NCBI GenBank assembly: GCA_964036155.1
Contig: OZ038422.1
Span: forward strand, 2,317,201-2,381,200
DNA length: 64,000 nt
From: Diploscapter coronatus
Lineage: Eukaryota > Nematoda > Chromadorea > Rhabditida > Rhabditidae
Direction: 5' to 3'
The translations under genes were made by a program, and so were the position numbers. The notes under the pieces were generated by a model, which saw only the letters and a list, made by a program, of their open reading frames with translations, searched no databases and was not told the DNA's origin. Position 1 is the first letter of the stretch. Every line of letters begins with the position of its first letter. Positions 10,784-23,646 of this stretch are shown here, piece by piece.

Positions 10784-11047
10784 TGAAAAAACACTAATTA
10801 ATTTGGAGCTTTTGAGCTTCAAAAATTCCCTATCTAAAAATGCTTTCGAAAAATCAATTAAAGCAATAAAAACGTCAAAAATTAATGCATAAAAATCGGT
10901 TAGAAAATCAATAGATAAAGTACATTTTAGGGTAAACATAGTTCCAACGGTTACTAATGTTGGTCATGAAATTGTAAGCTAAAAATTATGATCCTCGTTT
11001 TTTAAAATTAATTTTCATTTTAAATACAAAAAATTAGGCAGTTTGTT

Positions 11048-11115
11048 GATGGTGCGGTAAGATCGCGCACCACAAGGTCAATAATTTTCGGTGCACCGCA
11101 TCGTACTGCACCATC
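11048..11115. repeat. Short fold-back
   Basis: GATGGTGCGGTAAGATCGCG pairs imperfectly with CGCATCGTACTGCACCATC across a loop of about 20 nt. The hairpin is 68 bp. Confidence 0.55.
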
Positions 11116-11388
11116 AGCATCTCTGGAGTTGAACATGCATAAATGAAAATTCATAACTTACAAACTAATATTCTGTTTTGGAACATGAAGTTTTTAAATA
11201 ATGCAAAATTGATAGCATTTCTATAAAGTTTCTTGAAATTATCAAAATTTACAAATGATAAAATATCATGTTAATCAGACTTAGGGAGCACTTTCGTCAG
11301 ACGAAAAAAATCTATGGGGGTAGGTCGCTAGAGTTTTCCGAAGATCGTCCTCCCTAGGTCCTTTACTAATATGCATACAAAAGCAATT

Positions 11389-13733
11389 TTAACAAAAGGG
11401 AGGTTTCGATCCAGCCAATGTCGGAGCTTGGCAAGCGAAGAAATTCGTTGTGGGGTGAAAGTTACTCAGAACCTAAAAAATTGAATAATTTCCTCGAAAA
11501 TTAGCCGTGAATATTTTTGAAACTTACCTGTGGAGTTGGCAGGAATGATAGATAACGATTGTTATTATCTAACTTGGGCCAAACGAACGACAAACCCCCG
11601 TTGATTGGCGTGGGATTTCCAGTCAAGATAAAATTGACCCAGCACTTTTGAATTATATCTCTCAGAGCATTGTCTTCAGCTTGACAAGTGTATTCGTTGC
11701 ATCCTAAGAACATATCATGTGAAGAGAATATTTACCACAATTCACCTTCATCATACAAATACGGCATTTCCCATGTATGGGGTGCCTGTCTTAGTTGAGT
11801 TATGTTCAGCCATGGCCAAGCTAGAGGACTGAAGTAGTCGAAGCTGTATAGGTATGCGTTTGATCCGGTAGTGGTGAAATATTTCATGTCCCTTAAGAGT
11901 GCCGCGGTGAAGTCCAGGTCACTCATAAGCTGAGCATCTCCTCTTTATTTCAGAAAGATTTCTAGATCCTACGGTGATCCACAAGCTCATCCATCCGACG
12001 TGATCGTCATCCACCATGTTGTTGGCATCGATGTAGTACTGTTGAGCTCCTTGGACGACAGCGTCGTAATTGTTCCAACAATGCATTTCATACAATCTTT
12101 TCAGTTGGTTGATGACGCCTTGCCTCGTGAAAGAGCTGCTGTTCAAGTTATTTTGAATGTTGCCTTGCTCTGAAATTCCTAGGTTTCAGAAGAATAGAGG
12201 ATGAAATGACACATAAGGGTTGATTGTTTTGATGTACTCATCTAGCTATAATAATTTTGCTTTTTTCGTATAATTTACCCCAGAGTAACCATTCAGTGGT
12301 AGTGTCTCCAGCCATGACATTCATCGGAGCTCGTTGCATGGCGAGATTTTCCAATGTATCTGGCATATAGAGTTTGTCCTTAAATGTTCTTTATTTTGAG
12401 TTACAGAAAAGAACCCTACGATAACGGTGCCCCAGTCCATGAAGTGTCTGTAGGGGAAATGTAGATCAGCGTCCTGGAGCATTGTAGCGTTGACTGATCT
12501 CATGCATTGGAGGATTTGCTGAATGTTGTCATATTAAGTTTTATTATTTACGACACATTGTCTGGTCAAATTGTGATTTACTTAAACTCCTTCATTTCTA
12601 GAAATTAAAAACCTACAGCGAAATTCTGTCCGGAATTCCATTGATCAGCTGTGGCGCATCCTAGTGTCATTGCCAGCTGGATGCTAGAGTTTCGGTAGTC
12701 ACAAAGTGATACTCCCCCACCAAAAGCTGAGCCACTTTCCATAATCGCTTGGTTGAAGAGTCCTGAATCATTCAATTCGTTGTGGAATTCAATTTTGATG
12801 TTCACTACCTCTAGCAGGTGGAGACAAAGTTAGAGTACTGATCGATTCTCCGCCAGAACTTTCGCCTAAAATCGGAAAAAGTCTTGAATTTTGTTTTCAA
12901 ATTACCACAAATAGTGATTCTGCTTGGGTCTCCTCCAAAGAAGCTGATGTACCGCTTGGCCCAGTTCAATGACTCAATCATGTCGGAAATAGCGAAGTTT
13001 CCGGGAATCGTGCCTTCTCTCGATGTAAAGAACCCTCAAATTGATGAAATTCGGAGAAAATAACCGAACAACTACCGAACGGTCCCAATCTGTAGTTAAT
13101 TGAGACCATCACGAGGGGACCGCGATTTATCAGGTTCGAATAGATTCCTGGTCCAAAGGCACCACTTCCACCCTCCCAGCCACCTCCATGTATGTAGAAG
13201 AATACTGGAAGGCGCATTGAAGAATTCACGCCCTAAATATGCAGATCTTTGAAAATAGTTCCAGGTTTTTCATACCACAGGGGTGAACACGTTAATGAAG
13301 AGGCAATCTTCCTGGACATGATCGCCTTGACTGCAATAGTCCCCGTATTCAGTTGCGTTCACAACGCCCTGGGGATCCATTCTTTGGGCATACTGAATTT
13401 CAAAATTTATCTTTCAAATTGAAAAAAACAACTACCGAAAATCTAAGGCCTCCCACTGGGGGCTGAGCATAGGGTATGCCTCGGAACATCCAACCTCGCG
13501 TGTCTGCCCCACAGCATGTCTGACCTGAAATTATCTCGTCTATGTTTTTAATAAATGCAGTGTGTATGAAGCACTTAAATTTATGACTTGATATGTACCT
13601 ACTTTCGAGCGATGAAATATTTGAAAGAAAACTAACCCTGAATCGTAGCACTGACATTACCAGTCGAAATTTGGATATTGACGATGTCAGATTTTATTAG
13701 GGTAAAAAGTGAGCCAAGCAGAATAATGATCAT
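11389..13733 (-). CDS. Secreted type-B carboxylesterase (gut-esterase-like)
   Basis: About twelve minus-strand exons run from ATG 13733 (MIIILLGSLFTLIKS, signal peptide) to TAA 11391-11389. Hallmarks in order: FRGIPYAQPPVGGLRF, EDCLFINVFTP, FFYIHGGGWEGGSGAFG (oxyanion hole), VSINYRLGPFG, then GESSGGESIS with the nucleophile serine (the family usually has GESAGG). These are followed by FNQAIMESGSAF, AGDTTTEWLLW (likely acid residue), DDHVGWMSLW and QAPHTWEMPYLY (catalytic His). The triad looks complete. Such alpha/beta-hydrolases hydrolyse carboxyl esters; C. elegans ges-1 is a gut member. The last exon (VLSNFHPTTNFFACQAP...) is short. A copy of that last exon at 14.0 kb and a nearly identical first exon at 63.85 kb show family duplication. 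Internal exon edges are approximate. Confidence 0.82.
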
Positions 13734-14001
13734 TTCGAGTGCAAATATTTCGATAACCAAAAAATGAAAATGCTTGGACACTTCATAGCATTGAAATTTT
13801 CGGTTAATCTGCAGACGCAAGTCTGATAAGGAACGAGAAAGTTGGTGATTAAAGAAAGGGTCTTGAAAAGTTAATATTTTCTAATAATTATATTCAATTA
13901 AATCTTTTAAAATAGTGCAACCAAATGAGACCATTTATACTAATCACTGTTAGCATAGATGCAAGTTCAAAATAATTTATTGCTAATGTACAAAAACAGT
14001 C

Positions 14002-14096
14002 TTAACAAAAGAGAGGTTTCGATCCAGTTAATGTCGGAGCTTGACAAGCGAAGAAATTCGTAGAGGGATGTAGATTGCTTTTTACCTGAAAGAAAA
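14002..14096 (-). pseudogene. Orphan last exon of a lost esterase copy
   Basis: The minus strand reads NLHPSTNFFACQAPTLTGSK and then PLFC and a stop, matching the last exon of the esterase at 11389-11460 with a few substitutions. No other esterase exons lie upstream within reach. I read it as the remnant of a tandem copy that once sat 5' of the surviving gene. Confidence 0.75.
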
Positions 14097-14099
14097 AAA

Positions 14100-17000
14100 T
14101 CAGAAAATGATATTCTTCATTAAGTCTCCTGAAATATTTCATTTTTAGTAATACTGCATACTCTTTACAACTCTCATTCTCTTGACTAAGCCACATTTCA
14201 CTAAACTAATGAAGGAAATGGAAATCAATACATGGATCATTTAGGTTTCGAATAATCTTTGAACATTATGCTACTAAGCACATGTGCATCGTGTTATAGT
14301 TTCTATTGTAACATAAATTTTTATTGAATACTGACTGCTATTTTATCAGCGAAGCTTATTTTATGCTGTTACTATCATTATTCCCAAAATTCTCGAACTT
14401 GTAACAAAGTTCAGTTATTCATATCTCTAGACACCCGGTTCAAACGTCATTGAATACGAATTTCGAACGTAGTATCGCAATTTGTAGATAATGAGGTAAT
14501 GAGCAGGGAAGTAGGTATGATCAAATTAACGCCTTGATAACGTAACTTCATTCTATTTATCTGCAACTAGTATGCATTTTTAAATGAAGAACTGCCAAAA
14601 TAGTCAATAAAAATGTTTTTTTTTCAATATTCCCATTTTATAACCAAACATCTTTCTGAGAAGGAAAATTTCAGAAGTGTCTCCCGTATTTTTGGCCCAT
14701 TTTTCACTATGAGGGTATTTTGGTGCGTAGATCACGAATATGAAATCGAAAAATGCTAGCGTTGGGCTCCTATGCTCAGACTTGGTTTTTAATGCACATT
14801 CGATACAAAACTTTGTTATTGTAGCAGAAAAGAGGTGAAGAGTGCCAAATAATGTATTCAAGTTTGGGCATTTCTTATACTCTCATTTTCGGGCGCTATT
14901 TTGCCGTCTTTTCCAAATAAAATTCTGAGCTTAGGATCAAAATCGGATGTGGCAAACTACATATTTTGAAATATGAACATATCTCATCCTAATTCGCTAA
15001 TTTAATTACTGAATATTTTTGAAATATCGAAATAGACAATTAGCGATAGGTTTTTCAGCGTCTGCTCCGACGCCTCTCAAATGTGTACTCGTGATCGAGA
15101 TCTCACCAGGAACTTGAAATTGAGGATCTCGTCATATGACAACAAAACAACAAAGCTGAAGAAACTTAGTATAATTCCAAGTTGTCATAGAAGAATATCA
15201 TCAGACGACAATCCTGATTTTTGTTGAAGTTCATGATGACGATTAACAAATCGCAATTGTTTTCTAATGATGCGAGCTTCACGGACTCGTACCTGAATAT
15301 TTGACAAGATTTTTCACAATTTTGTCTTAATAAAGCATTAGTTCAGGCCACAAGGTTGATACATGAATAGAGGGAGTAAGTGGGGTCAAATTTTCGAATC
15401 TCAGCACTTCGAGCCGGTAACTGAGAAATGACGGGATGACGTGAGGACATAAACTATCTTTTCCCATACTTTTCTACCTACTTTCACCCCCTCGCCTATC
15501 CCTAACTATAGCAACATCCGCACACCATCCTGTCATTCCAACAATTGTTCTGCTCTTCGATCCTGAACACTTTGCGAGTTCTTAGACGACATTAACAGAA
15601 AAAATCACTCTGAAAATTCATTTCTTTGATCTGGAATCAACGGAAGCATTGAAACTCCGCTCAAAATAGCAATCGTCCAAAAATTACGATCTTATTTGCA
15701 CATTAGCGATGTTCCACTATCTAAATATGGAAATACCACATCAGCGTTCCTTGCTGTTATCTGCAAGTGTTATTGAGAGCGTTAATATCATCTTCAATTA
15801 TCGAATTAATTAGCACGGCAGGAAGATTGTAGCGGAAGGGTTCTATCTAGACTTGGGAAGCACTTTGAAAAATACATGTTATTTGATTTGGTGGATACCT
15901 AAGCCTGTTTACATCAAGTGTTCCTAGGCATATGATCAGAGAGCAGAAATTTAACCTTGTATTATCCTTAAATCAAGCTAGATTAGTTAATCTTCAGCGA
16001 TTTCTTGGCTTATGGTATGATCTAGGAATTTATCTGCTGATCATGCATGTCCTGAGACCTTTCCAAGCCTTTTTTCAGGATCTCAAATCTGAACACGACT
16101 ATCCTGTGACCATTGAGCGGTCCTACAGACGAAAATTCCTCTAAAGAAGGCCTCTAATTCGATCAACGACAATGAGATTTGCAAATTTCATCCTGCATTA
16201 CAGACGAACGACGTTCACTCATTTAATTAATAATTCATTTAAAATTCATTAAACAATTTTGAGCCCAGACACTGACGCCATTCACAAGCCTCCAGAGTTT
16301 GTTCAACAACGTTGATCCCGCCTATTCTCTCGAACGCTGTGAAACACGGTAGTCCCGCCCACATCCTTCAACCACTGCGGTTCAAAAGCTTTCAGGCCTT
16401 CATTCAAGCTTCGAACAGCCCACCGGACAGTTGACCCTCAATTTTCCAAGTCCAAGTCTCTCAACTCTTCAGTCTTCTCTTTTGGTAGATCTTATTTTTG
16501 GTTTGAGTGTTCAGAACATAGGTACGTGGCTTTGGTTCTTAGCTAATAATGATACAGCAATCATGCAGACAATAACAAGAAACATTAGACTGAAATGTGT
16601 TCACAGTTGGCCAATTAGTCAAGAGGTCAAGATTGAGAAGTCTGACTCACCCAACAACTTGTTTCGGTTCTTTAAATGGTTGTCTGAATGATATCACGAG
16701 CTTCAATGCAAGGACGTTCGAAATATCGAACGCGTATGGTTAAGATACTTGGATGAAACTAGATGTAGAAGGCAGGAATGCCTTCGATATCCCTGCCCCT
16801 GCGTCTAGGGCTTCCGTTTCTTGCGGAAATCTTTTTAACTTATTTGTACTAAAATATAATTTCAAATTCAATTGATTAACAAACTGAATTTATTTATTTC
16901 TCGATAACATTTCTTTCTTATAAAAGATAACAGCTAGAAAGCTTGACTAATTCTAAAATTTTATTTTATAAGTCTTTAGGCATTTTTAATTACTTCTAAC

Positions 17001-18800
17001 TTCTAACTTGTTAGAGTCTTATTTTGTTGAAGTCTAACTTGTTGAGGTTATATTTCATAAGAATCGAATTCCTGGGCGCATTAGCTATAGGCGTATAACT
17101 CGGGAAACTTTATTTCATGTTCATCTCATTGATTGATATGCTATTTCGTTTTTGTTCCTTTATTTTATTACTCGTTGTTCTTGTATACATATAAATAATA
17201 TATAATCATGGACTTATTGGAACATTTTTCCAAAGTTGTACAAAGAATGGTCAAACTTTAGTCATGATTAATCCACTTGAAGTGCCGAATTTGAAAACGA
17301 ATAACAGGTTCATTCGGCGAACGCTTAGTAGCAATATACCAACCGAAAGATTCAAAAATAACTCTCAATGATGAGTGGATAACCGGCCCATATGAGTCCA
17401 TTAGAACCAATTTTACGTTTTTCTACTAGTAAAACTCTGCCTTCGTATGCAGAAAGTTTTATTATTTCTTTGGAATATCTAGGCTATTCTAAAAGAACAA
17501 CTTATTCCAATGGAATAAGGTTTTCTGGATATGGGCACCGATAGAACAAAGCGAATGATACAGAATTTGGCTTTCAATAAGGTTTACGCAGAAGTTTATA
17601 CATATGCAACCGACAAAGAATGACACGGTGATGTGGATTTTATGATTTTCGATGTATCCTTGCATAAGAATTTGAAATAAAATGGTCATGAACCTAAATT
17701 TAGTGTATTACGTACGAGAAATACTCAAATCAAACTTCCTTATCTCAATCCTCAAAATTAGAAACATCGCTCACGTTGTAGTTCTGACTCTCGAAAGATC
17801 AGTAGAACGAGTTTTTTCTTCTCAATTTCAATGACTCAATCATTTCAATGAAAGTTGATCATATGAATCGAGCGGGAAGTGATAAAATCAGAACATTTTT
17901 CTCTCGGCTGTGTTCCAAAAGACATTGAAAATATCCCGATTGGTCTTTTCTTCAATTTTTTTCCCCGACAATTTTGGTTATTTTTCCGTAATCACAATTG
18001 GGAGAGCTGTCCATCTCAAAAATCAAGTGAAAAGTTGCGGACTAGAGGAAAAAAATGAGAGAAGATGAAGATACAAGGAATAAAGAAGCAGGAAAAATAG
18101 AGATACTCATCAATCTCCGCATTTTTCGGCAATGTTCTTCCGATTTTGCAAAGTATGGTAACAGCAGGTGACTCAGAAAAGACTGAACGCTGCGCGGTCG
18201 GCCTGTTTATAAGAGAAAAAAATTCTTTTCGCGAATAGATGAGGGTTGTTGTTCGTATGCAAGTACGTTTGCACTTCGCCTTTCCCTACCCGGCACCGTG
18301 CTGAGCGCAAATCTAGCGTTCCTTTCAAGCGTTTGGAAAGATTTTTTTTTGTAATTCTTACCATCCTGGTGTTCAATAATGACTTCTAAGCTGATATTAT
18401 TTGAAACCTCAAGAGATCAGAACCTCAAGCTGATCATTATTATTATTATTATTACAATAAGAATTTGCTGGTGTCATGATGCCTTAAGATTTTAAGTTGC
18501 ATTCCATGCGCTAACTATGCTGGTAATGAGAAAGAAGAATAACAAATTCAAGTTCATGGCGAACATGCACTTTACGCATGACCGTGAGCGCATTAGCGAA
18601 TTAATTGAAGTAATACTGCAAAAATGACCCGCAGAGATAAAATGATGAATTGGTGATAGTAATTAAGTTGATTGATAAACTGGTAGGCCGATTGAATGGG
18701 TTGAACGGTGAGATAAAATAAGTACAGCTTCGAGAACGTCTAATTCAATTGTCCTTTCCCGATTCTGCCACCCCTCCTGTGTCCTTGTAGATCGAACAAC
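14100..18800. other. Long gene-poor interval
   Basis: 4.7 kb without a supported protein gene. Open frames at 14604-14861 (-), 15932-16144 (+) and 16431-16691 (+) lack splice partners and recognisable motifs. A small hairpin-prone block (GGCAGGAATGCC...GATATCCCTGCCC) lies near 16770-16800, and an (ATT)n run is at about 18437-18453. I see no tRNA-like B box. Confidence 0.45.
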
Positions 18801-18809
18801 TATAAAAAG
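18801..18809 (+). promoter_or_regulatory. Candidate TATA box upstream of the P450 gene
   Basis: TATAAAAAG preceded by GC-richer sequence, with a C/T-rich stretch after it, about 490 bp before the first candidate ATG (19292) of the P450. Its use is inferred from position only. Confidence 0.35.
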
Positions 18810-19469
18810 CCACGAAAATCGCCCGTTTTTTATTCGAACGACTGCAAAAAGTGATCCTTTGATTTATTTGATTAAAAATTCCCACTAAAATCTCTTGTAG
18901 AAATTCCGGAAACGTCTCTGAACGTTCTCTGCTCAGAATTGTCTTCCTCCCTATTCATCTTAGTTCCGCACGGAAATTACCTTCCGTTTCTAGCCTCATT
19001 ACCTTCAAAGTCGTCTTCTAGCCTATCAACAAAAATTAGCTTTCAACATACCATTCAGACCAAAAGTTGATGTTCTCGAAGGCTCTCTGTGCTTCTCGAG
19101 CAATTATACGCCCACAGAAAAATAGGTCTAGACGATCTTTCAACTGGATATCCTCTTAGCCTTGGCTGTATAAAAATGAGCTTCTTATTCGTTTTGTCGT
19201 TCCTTCGTCATACTATATTTCCACCTGACTCTTTGTGGATATTCGAAATTCAGCACTGGCTTCCTAACGACGAAACGTGAATCGGCAGAACTATGAATTC
19301 GAACAACAAAACTGCACTGAGATGCCCCTTCTCAGTCCCAATGGCTGCTGACAAACAACTCTCCGCGCAGCCGCGGACTCGCTTCAGCATCCCCCTCGCT
19401 CTCACCATATTCGCGTCCATCCTGTTAGTGTCCATGTCGATCTTGTAAGTTCTTGGAGAGTATTCCGAA

Positions 19470-21755
19470 ATGAATTTGAATATCTTCAGCCTCTCTAACC
19501 CCCTCTACTCCATCCTCTCTCTGCTCATCTTCATCACTGCCCTGTTCGTCCACTCGTATCTCAAGCACCGCTCCTTCCCACCTGGTAAGCTAAATGATAC
19601 CTACCATAGAGAAACTGGTTTCCAGGCCCCTTCCACTTGCCCATTATTGGAAATGGGCACTTGTTCTTCAACTGCTCCAACCCCACCCAAGTCGTGCTGA
19701 ACCTGAGGCAGAAGTACGGTCCGGTCTTCACTCTCGCTCTCCCTCATCCCACCATCATCCTCGCCCACGGCGATGCTCTCAAGAAGATGGGGGAGTCGGA
19801 GGGTAAGTATAATTATTGGGAAGCCATTTTCGATTCTCGAATTTAGCTCTGGAGGGAAGACCAGGCGGCTTCGTATGGAGCTACTTCACCCGTAACAAGG
19901 CGACTGGCTCCGGCATCATCCTGGCTGAAGGCCCAGAACACCGAGCACTCAAACATCTGGCGGGTCAAATGACGAAGGGCTTCAATGGCACACCAAACGT
20001 CCTCGTTGCGAGAGTCGAGGAATACGTGGACGTATTGATTGGGTCCCTTCAGGAGCTGGTGAGCCTTCGAATTTGTAAATTGAAAGCGAAAATAACAAAA
20101 TAATTTTAAGGTGAATAGGGGCAGTCCAAGCAACCCGGACAAAGCTATCGTGTCCACCGTCAGCTCCATCATCGATAGCTTTGTGTTTGGAGACTTAGAC
20201 AATTGCACTGCGTCCTGGAAAGACAACCTGGATGCAATACTTAAGAACGTAATACAATTCGAGAAAACTCGTTTTCGAATGTGAAATTTAGGTTGCGGCT
20301 CCCCAGACGCAACTCATCAACTCGTACCCCCTTCTTCAGTTCTGTCCCATCCTCAATCGAACGTTCACGAAGTTCGTGAAGGCCGGAAATGCCATCAACA
20401 CGTAAGAACTTGGATTTTTATTTTTATTCCCACAAAACCCAATTTTAAATTTAGGGAGCTGGGGTCACGAGTAGCAGCAAGGCGCCAGATGTCCGCGGTC
20501 TCCGAGCACGACGATCAGCTGCCGGAGGATTTCATTCAGGCCGCACTGAAGCAGAACAGGAACTACTCGTAAAATGAATCATCACGAGTGTTAAAATGAT
20601 AGTAAAATTTTAGCGACACCACCCTGATTACGAGTGCAGGGGATCTGTGGACGGGCGGATTGAGCACCACTGTCACTCTCCTTCGTTGGGCCTTAGTTTA
20701 TTTGGTCCATCATCCCAACGTCCAAACGCGCCTCAGGAAAGAAGTACTCGAGGTAAAAGAATTTGGTTTTCAAAATGATGATAGAAATCAGAATTTTAGG
20801 TCTTCGGACAGAGCATGCCCAACTATAAGGAGAAGGAAAAGACTCCCTACTTTCTGGCCACCATTCGAGAGTTGCTCCGGCTTGTTAACGTTCTGCCATA
20901 CGGAATTCCACACAGGTAACGAAATAATGAAAATTAATTTGTGAGACACGATAAGGCTCCTTGTATTTGTCGGCGGATAGGGAATGGAGAGAAATGAGAA
21001 AAATAACCGCTGATAAATACAGGGGAAGAACTAAAAGATAAATAAAAAAAAAAGATAACAAGTTTTCAATTTGAATTTCCGCTTTCTAATAGGTAGAGAG
21101 AGACGTGAATTGAGGTTATTTTCAAATGCACCAATTGAAGGAAATAGCTTTTTCAGGGCCTCGAAAGACGTCACAATGGTCGTGGAAGGCAAGACCTACT
21201 TCATTCCCAAGGGCGCGACCGTCTTTCCCATCTATGGCGTGACGAACTTCGATCCCAACGTCTTCCCAGAGCCCTATTCCTTCAATCCGGACCGGTATGA
21301 GTCAACTCCTATTGTAGTTTGTAGACCAATAAAGAATTCTCATCACAAAGTAAATACCACAATCAATGAACAACGCAAAAAGGTTTAATAGAAGAAAAAA
21401 TGCAAAAAGTTAAAGCGATCAAATGAATTTTGAAATTCCAGCTTCCTCAACACACCCCACAACGATTTCTCGAACCCGCAGAACTTCTTCCCATTCGGTG
21501 CGGGTCGTCGACGTTGTGCTGGGTCATCGCTCGCGTACATAGAACTGTACGTGCTGCTGGGCAGAATCATGCAGTTCTTCGAAATCCACCCAGAAGGTAA
21601 AGCAAAGCTAAAAATCGACAAAAATGAAAAAAAAAAAAAGTTCAGATGGAAAACTGCCGAGTTTGCAGCGGTCGTCGGGAATGACGAATGAGCCCCTACC
21701 ATTCAAAGTGATCCTGAAGAATGTGCCTGGACCTGGAATTCAAGGGTCAGTCTAG
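19470..21755 (+). CDS. Cytochrome P450 monooxygenase
   Basis: About ten exons. Membrane anchor (LYSILSLLIFITALF) and hinge RSFPPG|PFHFPIIGNGHLF; C-helix region EGPEHRALKHLAGQMTKGF; I-helix SAGDLWTGGLSTTVTLLRWA (AGxxT region with Gly-Gly); K-helix TIRELLRL (ExxR); FNPDRF; and heme-binding loop FPFGAGRRRCAG with the Cys ligand. All key P450 motifs are present, and the style is that of nematode CYP2-clan enzymes, ER-bound oxidases of lipids and xenobiotics. Start: ATG 19470 gives a normal anchor. A second possibility begins at ATG 19292 and splices from 19446 (TT|gtaagt) to 19491 in frame, adding about 50 residues with another hydrophobic stretch. The first stop is TAG at 21753-21755. The frame stays open after it to TGA 21858-21860 with Gln/Glu/Pro repeats (see findings). 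Confidence 0.88.
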
Positions 21756-21860
21756 GCAGAGGAGCTGCCGGCCCAAGCAGAAGAGCCGCCAGTCCAAGCA
21801 GAGGAACTGCCGGCCCAAGCAGACCCAGAAGCTAATTCGCCAGTGGACCATGAAGTCTGA
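21756..21860 (+). other. In-frame Gln-Ala-Glu-rich tail beyond the P450 stop
   Basis: Directly after TAG the same frame reads AEELPAQ, AEEPPVQ, AEELPAQ, then ADPEANSPVDHEV and TGA. These are three 21-bp tandem units. The unit pattern predicts a Gln codon (CAA/CAG) exactly where TAG stands, so the tail looks like former coding sequence cut off by a CAG-to-TAG change, or possibly a read-through extension. Confidence 0.65.
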
Positions 21861-23646
21861 GAAGAAGTTGACAGAAGAGGGGAATAAATCGCGGGGTATT
21901 CGGAAATCTCGCAACCTCGCAATCTTGTAACTTAACGAAATAGTGTGTGAGATTAGGAGAGAAAGAGCATGATAAGAAAAGCGCTCTCACTTTTGCATAC
22001 TATCTCATTAAGTTGCGAGATTACGAGATTTTCGAATTATTGACAAATCGTGATCAGAGAGTGGTAAAGCAGATTTTCTTTGAGATAAATTTTATTTTGT
22101 CTGATGAGCTACACTGCTTCGTGATTACAATCCCGATGACGGAGCAATTTAATTTGAGTATCAATGAATTTGGGACGTTCATTGATCGAGTCATGATTAT
22201 CGGTCTTTTCTTTCAATACGTTCATCTTCTCAATGTCTTATAATTGTAAATAACTGAAACTCTATCATTGTTTCTGTACTTGTATATTTTGGTTGAGTGC
22301 TTTTATTGTAGGAGAGAATTGTAGCATTTTTAAAATATATGTTGTTGCTGTTTTTTTTTTCTTTTTGCTTTAATTTAATTTCAGTGTTCCTACCTCTATT
22401 TAATTTCATACAGCCGTTCTATCCTCATACTATTCAAAATGTTCAACAATAATCTATTTTCATTATACAACCATTCTATCCTCACAAATTACAGTGATGT
22501 TTAAGAAAATTTAAACATTCTTTATGACTTGAAATCACTTGCTATGCATTATGTATGGTATTTTAATCATTGCTATTTGTAGTTTTAGACATTTATAACA
22601 ATTAATTTATTTATTCATAATCGTTATACAATATGTTAGAATTTAGTAGATAGAAATCTGTTGAATAAAATGGAACAAATTTACCCAAAATGCGCTGAAA
22701 AGCGTCCAAGAAATTTATGTATGATTGTGTTGATCACCGTAATGCATGAAATGTGTACAATTGCGGTGCGTAAAATTATATCTTTGAATTTTCAAGTGAA
22801 AATAAACATTTTACATATTTGGAAATTTATATCGTGGGTTTTGTGTTTGAGAAAATCACGCTCGAAAGTTTGAAGTTTCGTCAAAAATAAGTTCTCGATA
22901 AAAGAAAATTTCCAAAATTAGCTTATTTTTAGACAAAACTGCGTGGATTTTAGCTCGTTTGGAAAGCATAGTGAACGACTCTGCTGGGAAGAACTGAATA
23001 GAACGATAATGAACCTGTAATCGCTATTTTGAGAGTGCATCAGAGCTCCTGAATTTACGATGCAATGGAATTTATAGAAGGTTAGCGAAAGTACTGGAAT
23101 AAAGTATCATAATGACGGCTTCGTAAATAATTCACCAAGGACTGCTACCGAAAATTTGTAAAATTCATCAGCATTTGGAACTTGAAAGTGAAGGAAGGAG
23201 AAAGACCGATTATTAATTTTGCAAATCGCCAATTGTGGTCGTTGATGAATTATACATGAGGCCTTTTGATGACATAAAATTCTAGTTTTTACTCCAGTAC
23301 TATTAATTAAATGTTCCATAAATATTCAAAGTATTCGGAAGAGAATATGGTGACACCGGTCAAAACGAAATGATAAAACAGAATCAGAATTTGGGAATTC
23401 GTCAAATAGCTACCGAAATAACTTTAATGGAAAAAGCGACCTACAACTGACGCGCGCATATAAAATTTCACTTAAAAACATAGAAATTTGACGTAGGCTT
23501 TACAAAGGTAATAGTGATAATACTTTCAAAGTCATATTGCTTGAGATGAGATTCTCAGAGTAAGATCGTCACAAATTTACCTCAATGAGATTACTACGAC
23601 CTGATTCTGAGCTTCTTTACAATTTTCAGCATTTTTTCTCAAAATT
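21861..23646. other. Spacer between convergent genes, one fold-back
   Basis: Convergent 3' flanks of the P450 (+) and RhoGAP (-) genes. AT-rich, with the fold-back at 21899-22036 and no supported gene. The open frame 21947-22243 overlaps the hairpin and has no exon signals. Confidence 0.5.
21899..22036. repeat. Fold-back element with GAAATAGTGTG core
   Basis: The arms TTCGGAAATCTCGCAACC... and ...TTACGAGATTTTCGAA pair imperfectly. The centre contains CGAAATAGTGTGTGAG, then a GAGAAAGAGCATG purine run, with CATACTATCTCATTAAG on the return arm. Confidence 0.7.

Larger units (their letters stand above)
10285..11388. other. Spacer with small repeats, no supported gene
   Basis: Upstream region of the chemoreceptor and 3' flank of the esterase. 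It contains fold-backs at 10668-10783 and 11048-11115. A short repeated block (GACGAAA with ATAGATTTTTTT, GGGGGTAGGTCGC) at 11283-11330 is partly repeated near 10310-10335 and occurs inverted at 63500-63550. Confidence 0.5.

Noticed and set aside
15932..16691. Open frames at 15.9 and 16.4 kb as possible genes
   Set aside because: Isolated frames without signal peptide, domain or matching splice sites; expected by chance in 4.7 kb of AT-rich spacer.
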